Assembly (NCBI RefSeq): GCF_030695125.1
Contig: NZ_JAUYTP010000016.1
Coordinates: 186,001-250,000 of the forward strand
Length of the DNA stretch: 64,000 bases
Origin: Allobosea sp.
GTDB lineage: Bacteria; Pseudomonadota; Alphaproteobacteria; Rhizobiales; Beijerinckiaceae
Direction: 5' to 3'
Shown: one piece after another, positions 41,471 to 51,148 of the stretch
Layout of the letters: every line of letters begins with the position of its first letter
Position numbering within the stretch: the first letter of the stretch is position 1
Notes under the pieces: model-generated
Database searches by the model: none
What the model saw: the letters and a program-made list of their open reading frames with translations, nothing else
Told to the model about the DNA's origin: nothing
Program-made: the position numbers and the translations under genes

Positions 41471-42211
41471 ATGCGGCTCTCCCTCTTCAAGCGCAAGCCC
41501 GATCCCGAGCGGATCGAGGTTCCTCATGGCGGGGTGCTCTATCCCGTCGCGGTGAAGCGGCGGGCGAGCGCGCGCCGGATGACGCTGCGCGTCTCGCAGG
41601 CGAGCGGCGAGATCACCCTGACCCTGCCCGAGCGCGCCGATTTCGCCACCGGCCGGCTCTTCGCCGAGAACCATGGCGGCTGGATCGCGGCCCGCGTCGC
41701 CAAGCGCCCCCAGGGCATCCCCTTCGAGCCCGGCCAGACGATCCCGTTTCGCGGCACGCCGCACAGGATCGTTCATTGGTCGAAGGCCCGCGGCGTGACC
41801 CATGCCACGCAGGACAAGGACGGCGCGTCGATCCTCGCGGTCGCCGGCGAGAGCGCCCATGTGCCGCGCCGGATCAAGGATTTCCTGCGCCGCGCCGCTT
41901 TGGACGATCTGGAGGCGGCGGTTGCCCGGCATACGGCCGCGCTCGGCATCCCCGCCCGCAAGATCACGATCCGCGACACCACCAGCCGCTGGGGCTCCTG
42001 CTCGTCGCAGGGCCACCTCAACTTCTCCTGGCGGCTGATCCTGGCCCCGCCGCTGGTGCTGGACTACCTCGCCGCCCATGAGGTCGCCCATCTCAAGGAG
42101 ATGAACCACTCGCATCGCTTCTGGGCGCTGACGCACAAGCTCTGCCCGCGCACGGAGGAGGCGGAGGCCTGGCTCAAGCGCCATGGCGCAGGGCTGCACG
42201 CCTACGGGTAG
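41471..42211 (+). CDS. YgjP-like metal-dependent hydrolase (M48/SprT-type, DUF45)
   Basis: The protein is about 246 aa from ATG 41471 (MRLSLFKRKPDPERIEV); ATG 41426 is an equal alternative and neither has a strong ribosome site. Characteristic YgjP blocks are VKRRASARRMTLRVSQASGE, TTSRWGSCSSQGHLNFSWRL and the zinc motif AAHEVAHLKEMNHSHRFW (HExxH plus a third His). Family members are small cytoplasmic zinc proteins, annotated as hydrolases or UTP pyrophosphatases, of uncertain physiological role. It follows thiC by 76 bp on the same strand, possibly by readthrough. Confidence 0.85.
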   Translation: MRLSLFKRKPDPERIEVPHGGVLYPVAVKRRASARRMTLRVSQASGEITLTLPERADFATGRLFAENHGGWIAARVAKRPQGIPFEPGQTIPFRGTPHRIVHWSKARGVTHATQDKDGASILAVAGESAHVPRRIKDFLRRAALDDLEAAVARHTAALGIPARKITIRDTTSRWGSCSSQGHLNFSWRLILAPPLVLDYLAAHEVAHLKEMNHSHRFWALTHKLCPRTEEAEAWLKRHGAGLHAYG

Positions 42212-42268
42212 CCTCGACAGCCCCTGACACGAAGCCTAGAGGAATGCGCCTTAATCCTCGGGCAAACC

Positions 42269-42378
42269 CGTCATCCTGGACAAGCGGCGAAGCCGCGCAG
42301 ATCCGGGATCCATCATAGGGTCGCGACGGCGCCCCATGATGAATCCCGGCGCTCCGCTTCGTTTCGGCCAGGATGACG
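42269..42378. repeat. Intergenic palindrome, class D variant
   Basis: CGTCATCCTGGACAAGCGGCG on the left and CGGCCAGGATGACG on the right form the outer stem (42269-42378), with inner ATCCGGGATCCATCAT and ATGATGAATCCCGG. It precedes the efflux pump gene. Confidence 0.75.
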
Positions 42379-42412
42379 AGGAGGTTTCGAGCCAGGACGA
42401 GCCGTAACCCGC

Positions 42413-43609
42413 ATGAAACTCCGCCCCGACACGCTGGCGATGACCGCCGTTCTCGCCATGCTGACGGCGCTCGGTCCGCTCTCGACCGATTTCTACCTGC
42501 CCTCCCTGCCCGATATCGTCCGCGTCATGGAAACCGATGTCGCCGGGGCGCAGGCGACGCTCTCGGCCTTTCTCTTCGGCTTCGCCGGTGGGCAGATCCT
42601 GTGGGGGCCGCTGTCGGACCGGCTCGGCCGCAGGCCGGTGCTGCTGGTCGGGCTCGGCATCTTCGTCGTGGCGACGCTGGCTTGTGCGCTGGCCCCCTCG
42701 ATCGAGGCGCTGACGCTCGCCCGTGCGGTTCAGGCGCTCGGCGCGTCGGGCCCGATCGTGCTCGGCCGGGCGATGGTGCGCGATCTCTATGAGGGGCCCC
42801 GCGCCGGGCGCGAACTCGCCCGCATGGGCATGATCATGGGCGTGGTGCCGGCGATCGCGCCGGTGCTGGGCGGGGTGCTCCAGCAGGCCTTCGGCTGGCG
42901 CTCGACCTTCGTCGCCTCCCTCGCCTTCGCCGCCGCGCTGATCGGCGTCGTCATCGCCCTCCTGCCCGAAACCATCCGCACCCGTTCGCGCGAGCCGCTC
43001 TCGCTGATGGCGATCATCCGGGGCTTCGGGACACTCCTCCAGAACCGCGCCTTCCGCGTCTATGTCGGCTTGACCTCGCTCGCCTATGGCGGGCTCTTCG
43101 CCTTCATCTCGGGCTCTTCCTTCGTGCTGATCGGCATCCACGGCCTGACGCCGGTGCAGTACGGGCTCTCCTTCGGCTTCGGCGTGCTCGGCTTCATCCT
43201 CGGTACGATCCTGGCCCAGCGCCTCGTCGGGCGGCGCGGTATGGATGGCGTCATCGCGCTCGGCGTGCTCTGCCTCGCCGGCGGCGGGCTGGCGATGCTG
43301 CTCTGCGTGCTGACGGGCTTCGCGGGGCCTTTCGGCGTCATCGTGCCGATGGCGCTCTATGCCTGCGGCGTCGGGCTGGTCATGCCGCAATCCCAGGCCT
43401 CGGCGATGATGCCCTTCCCCGATCGGGCGGGCGCGGCCTCGTCCTTCACCGGGCTGTGCCAGATGCTGTTTTCGGCCTGCGTCGGGCTGCTGGTCGGGCA
43501 GGCCTTGAAGAGCGGCGCACTGCCGCTGCCTCTGGTGATGTCGGCGATCGGCGTCGCCGCGCTCGTGCTGTTTCGGGCGAGCGCGGCGATCCGTGCCGCC
43601 AAGGCCTGA
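42413..43609 (+). CDS. Bcr/CflA-family drug efflux MFS transporter
   Basis: The 398-aa protein has about 12 TM segments. Early LGPLSTDFYLPSLPDI (TM1/loop) and GQILWGPLSDRLGRRPVLLVG (motif A, G-x-L-S-D-R-x-G-R-R) are diagnostic of the Bcr/CflA subgroup. LARAVQALGASGPIVLGRAMV and MGMIMGVVPAIAPVLGG (motif C) follow. These proteins export drugs such as bicyclomycin or chloramphenicol by proton antiport in the inner membrane. It is a single gene flanked by a palindrome and a convergent PBP gene. Confidence 0.92.
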   Translation: MKLRPDTLAMTAVLAMLTALGPLSTDFYLPSLPDIVRVMETDVAGAQATLSAFLFGFAGGQILWGPLSDRLGRRPVLLVGLGIFVVATLACALAPSIEALTLARAVQALGASGPIVLGRAMVRDLYEGPRAGRELARMGMIMGVVPAIAPVLGGVLQQAFGWRSTFVASLAFAAALIGVVIALLPETIRTRSREPLSLMAIIRGFGTLLQNRAFRVYVGLTSLAYGGLFAFISGSSFVLIGIHGLTPVQYGLSFGFGVLGFILGTILAQRLVGRRGMDGVIALGVLCLAGGGLAMLLCVLTGFAGPFGVIVPMALYACGVGLVMPQSQASAMMPFPDRAGAASSFTGLCQMLFSACVGLLVGQALKSGALPLPLVMSAIGVAALVLFRASAAIRAAKA

Positions 43610-43613
43610 CGGA

Positions 43614-45761
43614 TCAGCCGCCGAACAGCCGCTCCAGGAAGTTCTTCTCCTGCGGCGCGGGCGGCACCCAGGCGCGGTCGCTGTCGGCCGTCTGCGTGTT
43701 GGCCGGAGGCCGCGTGCCGGCGACCGGGGCGCCGCCATCGAAGATCGACCGCGGCGTGCCCTGCCAGAGGCCACCCGGCAGCGGGGCCGGCTGCATGCCG
43801 GCATGGGCCGCCTTCATGTATTTGCCCCAGATCTCGGCGGGAAGCCCGCTGCCGGCGACGCGCTTCATCGCGCTGTTGTCGTCATTGCCGAGCCAGACCG
43901 AGGTCACGAGCCTTGCCGTGTAGCCGACGAACCAGGCGTCGCGGAAATCCTGCGTGGTGCCGGACTTGCCGCCGACCTCCCAGCCGGGGATGTTGGCCTT
44001 GGCACCGGTGCCGCTGACCATCACCTGGTGCAGCATGGCGTTCATCATCGACAGGGGCTGCGGTTGGATCACCGGGCCGAAGCTCGTCGCCGCCCGCGCA
44101 TAGATCACCTTGCCGGCGGAGGACTTCACCTCCCGGATGACATAGGGCAGCACGCTCTGGCCGCCATTGGCGAAGGTCGCATAGGCCGCCGTCAGCTCGA
44201 CCGGGGTGACCTCCGACGTGCCCAGCGCCAGAGAGAGGTTGGACTGCAGTGCCGAGTTGATGCCGAGGCGCTGGGCGGTCCGGATCACCTCGCGCGGTGT
44301 CACCTCGTTGATCAGCCGCGCGGCGATCGTGTTCAGCGAATGCGCCAGCGCGGTCTGGAGCGTGACCGGGCCGCGATAGCTGCGCGAATAGTTCTCGGGC
44401 TCCCAGCCCTTGAAGGAGACCGGGCTGTCGTCGCGGATCGTGTCGGGCGTCAGGCCCTTTTCAAGCGCCGCGAGATAGACGAAGGGCTTGAAGGCCGAGC
44501 CCGGCTGGCGCTTGGCGGCTGTCGCGCGGTTGAACTGGCTCTTGGTGTAGTCGCGCCCGCCGATCAGGGCGCGGATGCCGCCATCGCTCGCCATCGAGAC
44601 GACCGCGCCCTGGCTCACGCCCTGCTTGGCGCCCTGCGCCGCCAGCGCCTCGACCAGGATGGTCTCGGCCGAGGACTGCAGCTTTGTGTCGATCGTGGTC
44701 AGCACGGTGACGTCGCCCTCGATCGCGCCAATGAAGTCGTCGAGCACGTCCATCACATAGTCGGCGGCGTAGTTGACCGAGCCGGCGCCAATGCGCTCGG
44801 AGGCCTCGGCGGGCGCGACCAGCGCGGTCTTGGCGGCATTCTGCGAGATCAGCCCCTGGTCGGCCATCGCGGCGATGACGAGCTGGGCACGCTTCTCGGC
44901 GGCTTCGGGGTTGCGGTTGGGCGCAAGCCGGGACGGCGCCTGGACCAGGCCCGCCAGCATCGCGGCTTCCGCGATCGTCACCGAGCGCGCCGATTTGTTG
45001 AAATAGCGCTGTGCCGCGGCCTCGACGCCATAGGCGCCGGAGCCGAAATAGACGCGGTTGAGATAGAGTTCGAGGATCTGGTCCTTGGAATAGGTCCGCT
45101 CCAGCCAGAGCGCCAGGATCGCCTCCTGGATCTTGCGCGCCGCCGTGCGCTCCTGCGTCAGGAACAGGTTCTTGGCGAGCTGCTGGGTCAGGGTCGAGCC
45201 GCCCTGGACGCCGCCGGTCCGGCGCAGATTGTTGACCATGGCGCGCGCCAGCCCGATCGGGTCGATGCCGAAATGCTCGTAGAAGCGCCGGTCCTCGATC
45301 GCCACAAAAGCCTTGGGCAGATAGGGCGGCACCTCGCCGATGGTGATGGTGCGCCCGCCGGTCTCGCCGCGATTGGCCAGCAGCGAGCCGTCCGCCGCCA
45401 GGATCGCGATGTTGGGCGGCCGCTTCGGCACGGTCAGCTGGTTGATCGGGGGCAGCTGCGCCGCATGATAGGCGACGAGCCCGCCGAGTCCGATGGCGCC
45501 CCAGAGCCCGAGCACCAGCGTCCAGTAGAACAATCCGCCGAGAAACGAGCGCCCCTTGCGCCCGCGCCGCCGGCCGCCGCCGCCGCCGTTGCGCTTGTCG
45601 CGTCGGGGCTGGTTGCGGATTTCGGGCCGCTGCGGCGCGCGGTGGCTGCGTGAGGGGCGGTCTTCGTCTGAGAGGCGCATGTCGAAATCGTCGCGGCTTT
45701 CGCCCCGTCCTGGTTCGAAGGAGGGCTCGCGCCGCCCGGCCCGTCTCGTCGCGTCGTTCAT
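43614..45761 (-). CDS. Class A penicillin-binding protein (PBP1a)
   Basis: This 715-aa bifunctional peptidoglycan synthase has a basic cytoplasmic tail with an Arg/Gly run (about residues 50-72) and one TM anchor (FYWTLVLGLWGAIGLGGLVA). The glycosyltransferase domain (GT51) has FVAIEDRRFYEHFGID, GGSTLTQQLAKNLFL and ERTYSKDQILELYLN. The transpeptidase domain has the active-site SxxK in GSAFKPFVYLAALEKG, HSLNTIA (SxN) and GGKSGTTQDFRDAW (KSGTT). It polymerises and crosslinks peptidoglycan. The gene stands alone, 4 bp from the convergent efflux pump stop. Confidence 0.94.
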   Translation of the reverse strand: MNDATRRAGRREPSFEPGRGESRDDFDMRLSDEDRPSRSHRAPQRPEIRNQPRRDKRNGGGGGRRRGRKGRSFLGGLFYWTLVLGLWGAIGLGGLVAYHAAQLPPINQLTVPKRPPNIAILAADGSLLANRGETGGRTITIGEVPPYLPKAFVAIEDRRFYEHFGIDPIGLARAMVNNLRRTGGVQGGSTLTQQLAKNLFLTQERTAARKIQEAILALWLERTYSKDQILELYLNRVYFGSGAYGVEAAAQRYFNKSARSVTIAEAAMLAGLVQAPSRLAPNRNPEAAEKRAQLVIAAMADQGLISQNAAKTALVAPAEASERIGAGSVNYAADYVMDVLDDFIGAIEGDVTVLTTIDTKLQSSAETILVEALAAQGAKQGVSQGAVVSMASDGGIRALIGGRDYTKSQFNRATAAKRQPGSAFKPFVYLAALEKGLTPDTIRDDSPVSFKGWEPENYSRSYRGPVTLQTALAHSLNTIAARLINEVTPREVIRTAQRLGINSALQSNLSLALGTSEVTPVELTAAYATFANGGQSVLPYVIREVKSSAGKVIYARAATSFGPVIQPQPLSMMNAMLHQVMVSGTGAKANIPGWEVGGKSGTTQDFRDAWFVGYTARLVTSVWLGNDDNSAMKRVAGSGLPAEIWGKYMKAAHAGMQPAPLPGGLWQGTPRSIFDGGAPVAGTRPPANTQTADSDRAWVPPAPQEKNFLERLFGG

Positions 45762-46061
45762 CCTGCCCCGTCACGCCGATCGCCGCTGCCGCCATCAGCC
45801 GGCCAAGGGTCCAAACAGGAGTTAAACATGGCGCTTTTAAGGGGGGGTTAAGCTTGCCGGGCGGCGGCCGCGGGCCCGGTTCGCGGGAACGTGAAGATGT
45901 TGCAAAGCTGCAAGCCCGCCTCTGCCCCCCGGCCACCTTGCGGCATCTGCGACAATCCGTCATCAGGCTTGAAAAATCAGCGGGAATGGAAACGCCGGGA
46001 CCAACCGACATGCGGCGGACGCTTGCGTCCAGCACGCGCTCCGCACCAGAAAGAGAGACCC
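45762..46061. other. Divergent intergenic region between PBP1a and DoxX genes
   Basis: These 300 bp should hold promoters for both neighbours. I saw a G7 run (GGGGGGG near 45842) but no clear operator, repeat or small gene. Confidence 0.4.
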
Positions 46062-46463
46062 ATGCCCTCGCTCGATTTTGTTAAGCGCTTCGATCCGTAT
46101 TTCCTGGCGCTGCTGCGGATCTTCACGGCCCTGAGCTTCATCTCCCACGGCACGCAGAAGATCTTCGCCTTCCCGGCTGCTCCGTCCTGGGGCATGCCCG
46201 CAGCGTTTTCGCTGCCCTGGACGGCCGGCATGCTGGAGATCGTCGGTGGCGCTCTCGTGCTCGTCGGCTTCCTGACGCGCCCGGCCGCCTTCATCCTGTC
46301 GGGTCTGATGGCCTTCGCCTACTGGATGGCGCATGGCTCGAAGGGCTTCTATCCGATCCTGAACGGCGGCGAGGCCGCCATGCTGTTCTGCTTCATCTTC
46401 CTCTACCTCTTCGCTTCGGGCCCCGGCGCCTTCAGCGTCGACGGCATGCGCCGCCGCGCCTGA
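46062..46463 (+). CDS. DoxX-family membrane protein
   Basis: The 133-aa protein starts at ATG 46062 (MPSLDFVKRFDPYFLALLRI); a longer open frame from 45891 is not supported by a ribosome site. It has four TM helices with DoxX blocks: ALLRIFTALSFISHGTQKIF, GMLEIVGGALVLVGFLTR, AFILSGLMAFAYWMAHGSKG and NGGEAAMLFCFIFLYLFASG. The function of small DoxX proteins is poorly known, though links to redox balance and sulfur have been reported. It is convergent with trxA and shares a terminator. Confidence 0.88.
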   Translation: MPSLDFVKRFDPYFLALLRIFTALSFISHGTQKIFAFPAAPSWGMPAAFSLPWTAGMLEIVGGALVLVGFLTRPAAFILSGLMAFAYWMAHGSKGFYPILNGGEAAMLFCFIFLYLFASGPGAFSVDGMRRRA

Positions 46464-46494
46464 TCGGCAAGGCTGGCACAACCGCCATGAGAAA

Positions 46495-46527
46495 GGCCCG
46501 CCATCCCAGGGATGGCGGGCCTTTTTT
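46495..46527. terminator. Intrinsic terminator between DoxX and trxA genes
   Basis: A perfect 13-bp stem (46495-46507 with 46509-46521) is followed by six Ts on the plus strand (46522-46527). The minus strand has only three Ts after the stem. It terminates the DoxX gene and probably also the convergent trxA. Confidence 0.9.
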
Positions 46528-46548
46528 CAATCACCGCAGAGGCCGATG

Positions 46549-46869
46549 TCAGACGGCGCCGGCGATCCAGCGCGACAGGTCGCTCTTGGGCGCCGCGCCG
46601 ACCTTCTGCGAGGCCAGCTTGCCGTCCTTGAACAGCATCAGCGTCGGGATCGAGCGAATGCCGAACTGGGCGGGAATCGCCTGATTCTCGTCGACATTCA
46701 TCTTCACGATCTTGACCTTGCCGCCCATCTCGCCGGCGATCTCCTCGAGCGCCGGTCCGATCATGCGGCAGGGGCCGCACCATTCGGCCCAGAAATCGAC
46801 CACGACCGGCTCTGCGGAGTTGAGGACATCCGCCTCGAAGCTCGCATCGGTCACTTTGCTCGTCGCCAT
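46549..46869 (-). CDS. trxA: Thioredoxin
   Basis: The 106-aa protein has the thioredoxin fold with active site WAEWCGPC (Cys31, Cys34), the DENQ segment, the cis-Pro motif [12 protein letters not shown] and the C-terminal helix. Length matches TrxA. In Rhizobiales, trxA is often near addAB, as here. It reduces protein disulfides in the cytoplasm. Confidence 0.96.
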   Translation of the reverse strand: MATSKVTDASFEADVLNSAEPVVVDFWAEWCGPCRMIGPALEEIAGEMGGKVKIVKMNVDENQAIPAQFGIRSIPTLMLFKDGKLASQKVGAAPKSDLSRWIAGAV

Positions 46870-46994
46870 GGCTTTCGGCCTTTCATATCGTTTTGACGGC
46901 AGCGCCGCCTTCAGCCGGCAAGCTATGAACGCGCCGGGCCGGGGTCAAGGCGCGTCCGGCGCAGGGTCGGCCCTGTCCCCGGCACATGCCCGCC

Positions 46995-47654
46995 TCACGC
47001 GCCGCCCGCGACCAGGCTCGCGCCGACATTGATGCCGAGCGCGAGGATGCTGGTGTTGAAGATGAAGGACAGGATCGAGTGGACCAGCACGATCCCCCTG
47101 GCGTCGCGCGTCGTCACGGCGACGTCGGAGGTCTGCGAGGTGCAGCCGATCGTGTAGGCGAAATACAGGAAATCGACATAGTCGGGGTCGGCCTTGCCGG
47201 GAAAGTCGAGGCAGGGCGCGGCGGCATCGGCCGCGTAATAGGCGCCCGCATAATGCAGCGTGAAGAAGAAGTGTAGCACGGTCCAGGAGCACAGGATCGT
47301 GAAGCCGCCCAGCGCCAGGTGCAGACCGCGCTCGGCGGGTGGAAGACCTCCCAGACCCGAGAGCTGCAGCCCGATCGCGGCGATGCTCGCCGTGGCGGCG
47401 AGACAGGCGATCATCAGGATCGCGCCCGCGCCCTCGTCCTGCCGCTCCGCACGGGCTCGGATCTGCGCGACGGTCTCGGTGAGCATCGTGCCCGACACCA
47501 GCAGGATGTAGAGCAGGGCGCCGGCGTCCCAGGCGACGAGAAGCCGCGTGGTCCAACTCCAGCCGCTCGGCAGGAGCAGGGCGAGCGCCGCCATCGCCGC
47601 GAGCGCGATCAGCAGGCGGGGTCGCACCAGCAGAGAGCGTGGAAACAGCTTCAT
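46995..47654 (-). CDS. DUF1345 membrane protein
   Basis: The 219-aa protein has about five TM segments. The DUF1345 family blocks are ILCSWTVLHFFFTLHYAGAY (TM with HFFFTLHYA) and PDYVDFLYFAYTIGCTSQTS, followed by DVAVTT and VHSILSFIFNTSILALGINV. The YFAYTIGMxxQTSD-like segment and flanking helices recall an ion-channel pore-like arrangement, but function is unknown. It overlaps the addA stop codon by ATGA, so it is translated with the addAB operon. Confidence 0.88.
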   Translation of the reverse strand: MKLFPRSLLVRPRLLIALAAMAALALLLPSGWSWTTRLLVAWDAGALLYILLVSGTMLTETVAQIRARAERQDEGAGAILMIACLAATASIAAIGLQLSGLGGLPPAERGLHLALGGFTILCSWTVLHFFFTLHYAGAYYAADAAAPCLDFPGKADPDYVDFLYFAYTIGCTSQTSDVAVTTRDARGIVLVHSILSFIFNTSILALGINVGASLVAGGA

Positions 47655-50600
47655 GGGGTTCCCATCAGCGCGGCGCCCGTTTCGGCGGCGGGCGACGGCG
47701 CCGCCAGGCCCAGCCCCGCCAGCACCGCGTCGAGCCGGGCGGGATCGGGCTCCAGCCGCGTCAGCGTCGCGGTGTAGACCAGGAGCGCCCGCACCCGCCG
47801 GCCGGGATAGATCTGCCCGATCAAGGCCCGGTAGACCGCGAGCTGTGCGAGTGTGGTTTCGGCGATGGCGCTCTCGTCGCGCGGCGGGCGCGCCGTCGTC
47901 TTGAAGTCGGCGATGATGACTTCGTCGGGCGAGACCGCCAGCCGGTCGACCTGGCCCGAGACGGATCGCTTCTCGCCGGGCCGCAACTGAACCAGCCCGG
48001 CGACCGGCACCTCGGCCAGCGAGCCGGGCCCGAACAGGGCGGCGAGGCCCGGTTCGGCCAGCAGTGCCAGCGCGTCGGCGATGATGACGTCACGCCGCGC
48101 GGGCGCCAGCAATGCGGCGCGCGCCAGCCCCAGCGCGTGGGCCACCGCCACGCGCCGGTCGGGCACAACATCAGGCAGCAGTTGCAACAGAAGATGGGCG
48201 AACCGCCCGGCCGCGGCGGCTTCCGCAAGGAAGGGGCCCTCAGCCGGCCGGTTGGGACCGTCGGCCGCGGCGAGCGCGCTGGAGGGTTTTAGCGGCGGCG
48301 CCGGCTCGTGTTCGCGCGGCGGCGGGATGCGCAGCCAGGCGGGCGCGGGTTCGGGCGTGGCAGCCGTCGTCGGCTTCCCGACGGGGTGCGGCTGCGGTCG
48401 CGAGGTCATGAAGCGCCGGGTCGCGCCGTCGTCGATGTCGACGAGCCCCGGGGCCGAAGCGGCCAGCCCGGCCTCGACCATCGCATACCAGCTGCCGGCG
48501 GGCGCCTCGCCCTTGGCCTGCGCCCCGCAGATGATCAGCCGGTCCTCAGCCCGCGTCATCGCGACATAGAGCAGCCGGTGATGCTCCTCGACCATCTGAT
48601 CGATGACGCGCGCCTTGGCCGCAGTCGTGGCGCGGGCATCCTCCGCGCTGGCCGGCGGCCAGATCGGCACGGCCTGCCGGCGCGGCGGCTCGACCGCCAG
48701 GATCTTCGGCAACCGCTTGGCGCCGGGCTCCGGCGCGAGGTCGGCGAGGATCACGATTCCCGCCTCCAGCCCCTTGGCGCCATGCACGGTCATCACCCGC
48801 ACCTCGCCGCGGCTGGAGGAGAGGTCGCGCTTCACATCGGTCGCGGCTTCGCCGACATGCCGCAGGAAGCCCGACAGCGACGGGCCGTAGCGCCGCTCAT
48901 GCTCGAGCGCGGCCGAGAGGAAGGCGTCGAGCGCGTCGCCCGCCTCGGCGCCGAGCCGCGCCAGAGCGAGATTGCGGCCGCCACCGGGCCCCAGCAGCCC
49001 GGCAAAGAAGCGGAACGGCCCGCAGCGCCCGGCCTCGGCGGCAAGCTCGGTCAGCTGCGCTTCAACGGCCGCAAAACGCGGCTCGGAAGCCGCGGCCTCG
49101 CGCAGCGCGGCCCGCAGCGAGCCGCTGCGCCCCGGCGCCAGCCGCAGCAGATCGTCGTCGTCGAGCCCGACCAGCGGTGTCTTGAGCGCGGTGGCCAGCG
49201 TCAGGTCGTCCTCGGGCAGGAGCAGCGTCCGCCCGAGCACGAGCAGGTCCTCGACCGCCGGGTGGTCGGCAAGCGTCAGCCGGTCGCGCCCGGTGACAGG
49301 CACACCGGCATCCTTGAGCGCCTTGACGATGGTTTCAAACAAGGCGCCGCGCTGGCGCAGCAGGATCATCACGTCGCCCGGCGAGAAGGGCTGGCCGAGA
49401 TCGTCGACGCCCCGGCGCATCCAGGTCGCCAGCGTCGTCGCGATCCGCTGGGCGAGCTTGGCCGTGCCGCTGCGCCGCTCGGGTGCATCGACCGGCGTCG
49501 TCCAGGCATCGGGCGGCTCGCCGGTGTCGTTGGCGCAAAGCGGCCAGAGATCGACGCAGCCCGTCGCACCCTGGCGCACCGTGTCATGGGTTTCGGGCCG
49601 CTCTGAGCCGTCGAAGACCAGCCCGCGCGCATGCTCAGGGACGGCAAACACCGCATCCACCGCCTGCATGATGTCGGGCGCCGAGCGGAAGGAGGTGTTG
49701 AGGCTGATCGGCTCGAAGCGCTGCTCGGCTTCCGTGATGCGCTGGCCGAGCTGGCGCCTCTGCGTGTTGAAGGCGGCCGGCGCCGCGCCCTGGAAGCCGT
49801 AGATCGACTGCTTCTCGTCGCCGACGACGAAGACCGTGCGCGGCGTGCCACCCTGATCGCGCCCCCCGGCGCTGAACTCCTCGGCGAGCTGGCGCAGGAT
49901 CGCCCATTGCGCGTCGCTGGTGTCCTGCGCCTCGTCGAGCAGGATGTGGTCGATGCCGGCATCGAGCTTGTAGAGCACCCAGGCCGCTTCGACCCGGGTC
50001 AGAAGCGAGCGCGTCCTGGCGATCAGATCGTCATAATCGAGCAGCGAGCGCTCGCTCTTCTGGCGCTGATAGGAGGCGAGCATCCGCGTCACCAGCAGGG
50101 CCAGCGCATGGCTGCGGTCGCGGATCGCAATGGCGTTGAGCTGGTCGATGGCGTGGCAAAGCCGCGCGGCGAGGGTTTCGACCGCCGCCAGCAAGGCGCC
50201 CTCGAAGGCGGATTTGCCGCGGCCGCTGATATTGCTGTTGACCGTGCCGGCCTCCGTGAGAAAGCCGCGCCGGCAGAAGGCGACCGGATCGCCGTCATCG
50301 GCGCGGGCGATCAGGGCGCGCAGCGTCGCGGCGAAGCTCTGCCGCGTCGGACTGCCGGCGTCGAGCGCCTCGACCAGGATCGCGAGATCGGCCATGCCGG
50401 CGAGATCCTCCCGGAAGCCCTCCCGCACCGTCTCCGCCGCCAGATCGGGCGCGATGCCCAGCACGGTGGCAATGCCATCGCGCATCTCGCCCTGGTCGCG
50501 CGCGCGGCCCTCGGTATCGCTGAACAGGGCCCGCTGGCGCAGCGCCTCCTGGATGATCGCCTCGAACGTGTCCTGCGCGGCCTGCCGGGCGAGCAGGTCG

Positions 50601-51148
50601 AGCGCTCCGGCCTCGGCCCCTTGCGGGTCGGCGGCGATCGCCATCAGCAATTCGCGCCGCGCCGCGCGCAGCATTTCGGCCTGGGCGAGATCGTCGGCGA
50701 CCTCGAAGCGCGGCGGCACATTCGCCTCGAATGGCGCCGATTGCAGCACGCGCGTGCAGAAGGCGTGGATGGTCTCGATCCGCAGGCCTCCCGGCGTCTC
50801 CAGCGCCTGGGCGAACAGGCGTCGCGCCGCCTTGCGCTGCGCCAGCGACGGCGCCTCGCCGGTGAGCTTCGCCAGCGTCGCGACCAGCGCGTCTTCGGGC
50901 AGCGTCGCCCAGGCGCTCAGCGCCGCAAAGACGCGGTTGGCCATGTTGGCCGCGGCGGCCTTGGTGTAGGTGATGCAGAGCAGGCGGCCGGGCGCGACGT
51001 CGTCGAGCAGCAGCCGCAGCACGCGGTTGACCAGCACATGCGTCTTGCCCGAGCCGGCATTGGCCGAGACCCAGGCGCTGAGGCGCGGGTTCGCCGCCAG
51101 CGCCTGGCGCTGGTCGGTCAGCGGCGGAACGATCCAGCCGGGCTTCAT
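47651..51148 (-). CDS. addA: Double-strand break repair helicase-nuclease AddA
   Basis: The 1165-aa protein starts at ATG 51148 (MKPGWIVPPLTDQRQALAAN). UvrD-type helicase motifs are motif I ANAGSGKTHVLVN (residues 29-36), LCITYTKAAAANM, motif II HILLDEAQDTSDAQW, VVGDEKQSIYGFQGA and a late VMTVHGAKGLEAGIV. The RecB-type nuclease core is near residue 1080 (GQVDRLAVSPDEVIIADFKT). With AddB it processes DNA ends for RecA. It overlaps addB and the DUF1345 gene by ATGA on each side. Confidence 0.96.
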   Translation of the reverse strand: MKPGWIVPPLTDQRQALAANPRLSAWVSANAGSGKTHVLVNRVLRLLLDDVAPGRLLCITYTKAAAANMANRVFAALSAWATLPEDALVATLAKLTGEAPSLAQRKAARRLFAQALETPGGLRIETIHAFCTRVLQSAPFEANVPPRFEVADDLAQAEMLRAARRELLMAIAADPQGAEAGALDLLARQAAQDTFEAIIQEALRQRALFSDTEGRARDQGEMRDGIATVLGIAPDLAAETVREGFREDLAGMADLAILVEALDAGSPTRQSFAATLRALIARADDGDPVAFCRRGFLTEAGTVNSNISGRGKSAFEGALLAAVETLAARLCHAIDQLNAIAIRDRSHALALLVTRMLASYQRQKSERSLLDYDDLIARTRSLLTRVEAAWVLYKLDAGIDHILLDEAQDTSDAQWAILRQLAEEFSAGGRDQGGTPRTVFVVGDEKQSIYGFQGAAPAAFNTQRRQLGQRITEAEQRFEPISLNTSFRSAPDIMQAVDAVFAVPEHARGLVFDGSERPETHDTVRQGATGCVDLWPLCANDTGEPPDAWTTPVDAPERRSGTAKLAQRIATTLATWMRRGVDDLGQPFSPGDVMILLRQRGALFETIVKALKDAGVPVTGRDRLTLADHPAVEDLLVLGRTLLLPEDDLTLATALKTPLVGLDDDDLLRLAPGRSGSLRAALREAAASEPRFAAVEAQLTELAAEAGRCGPFRFFAGLLGPGGGRNLALARLGAEAGDALDAFLSAALEHERRYGPSLSGFLRHVGEAATDVKRDLSSSRGEVRVMTVHGAKGLEAGIVILADLAPEPGAKRLPKILAVEPPRRQAVPIWPPASAEDARATTAAKARVIDQMVEEHHRLLYVAMTRAEDRLIICGAQAKGEAPAGSWYAMVEAGLAASAPGLVDIDDGATRRFMTSRPQPHPVGKPTTAATPEPAPAWLRIPPPREHEPAPPLKPSSALAAADGPNRPAEGPFLAEAAAAGRFAHLLLQLLPDVVPDRRVAVAHALGLARAALLAPARRDVIIADALALLAEPGLAALFGPGSLAEVPVAGLVQLRPGEKRSVSGQVDRLAVSPDEVIIADFKTTARPPRDESAIAETTLAQLAVYRALIGQIYPGRRVRALLVYTATLTRLEPDPARLDAVLAGLGLAAPSPAAETGAALMGTP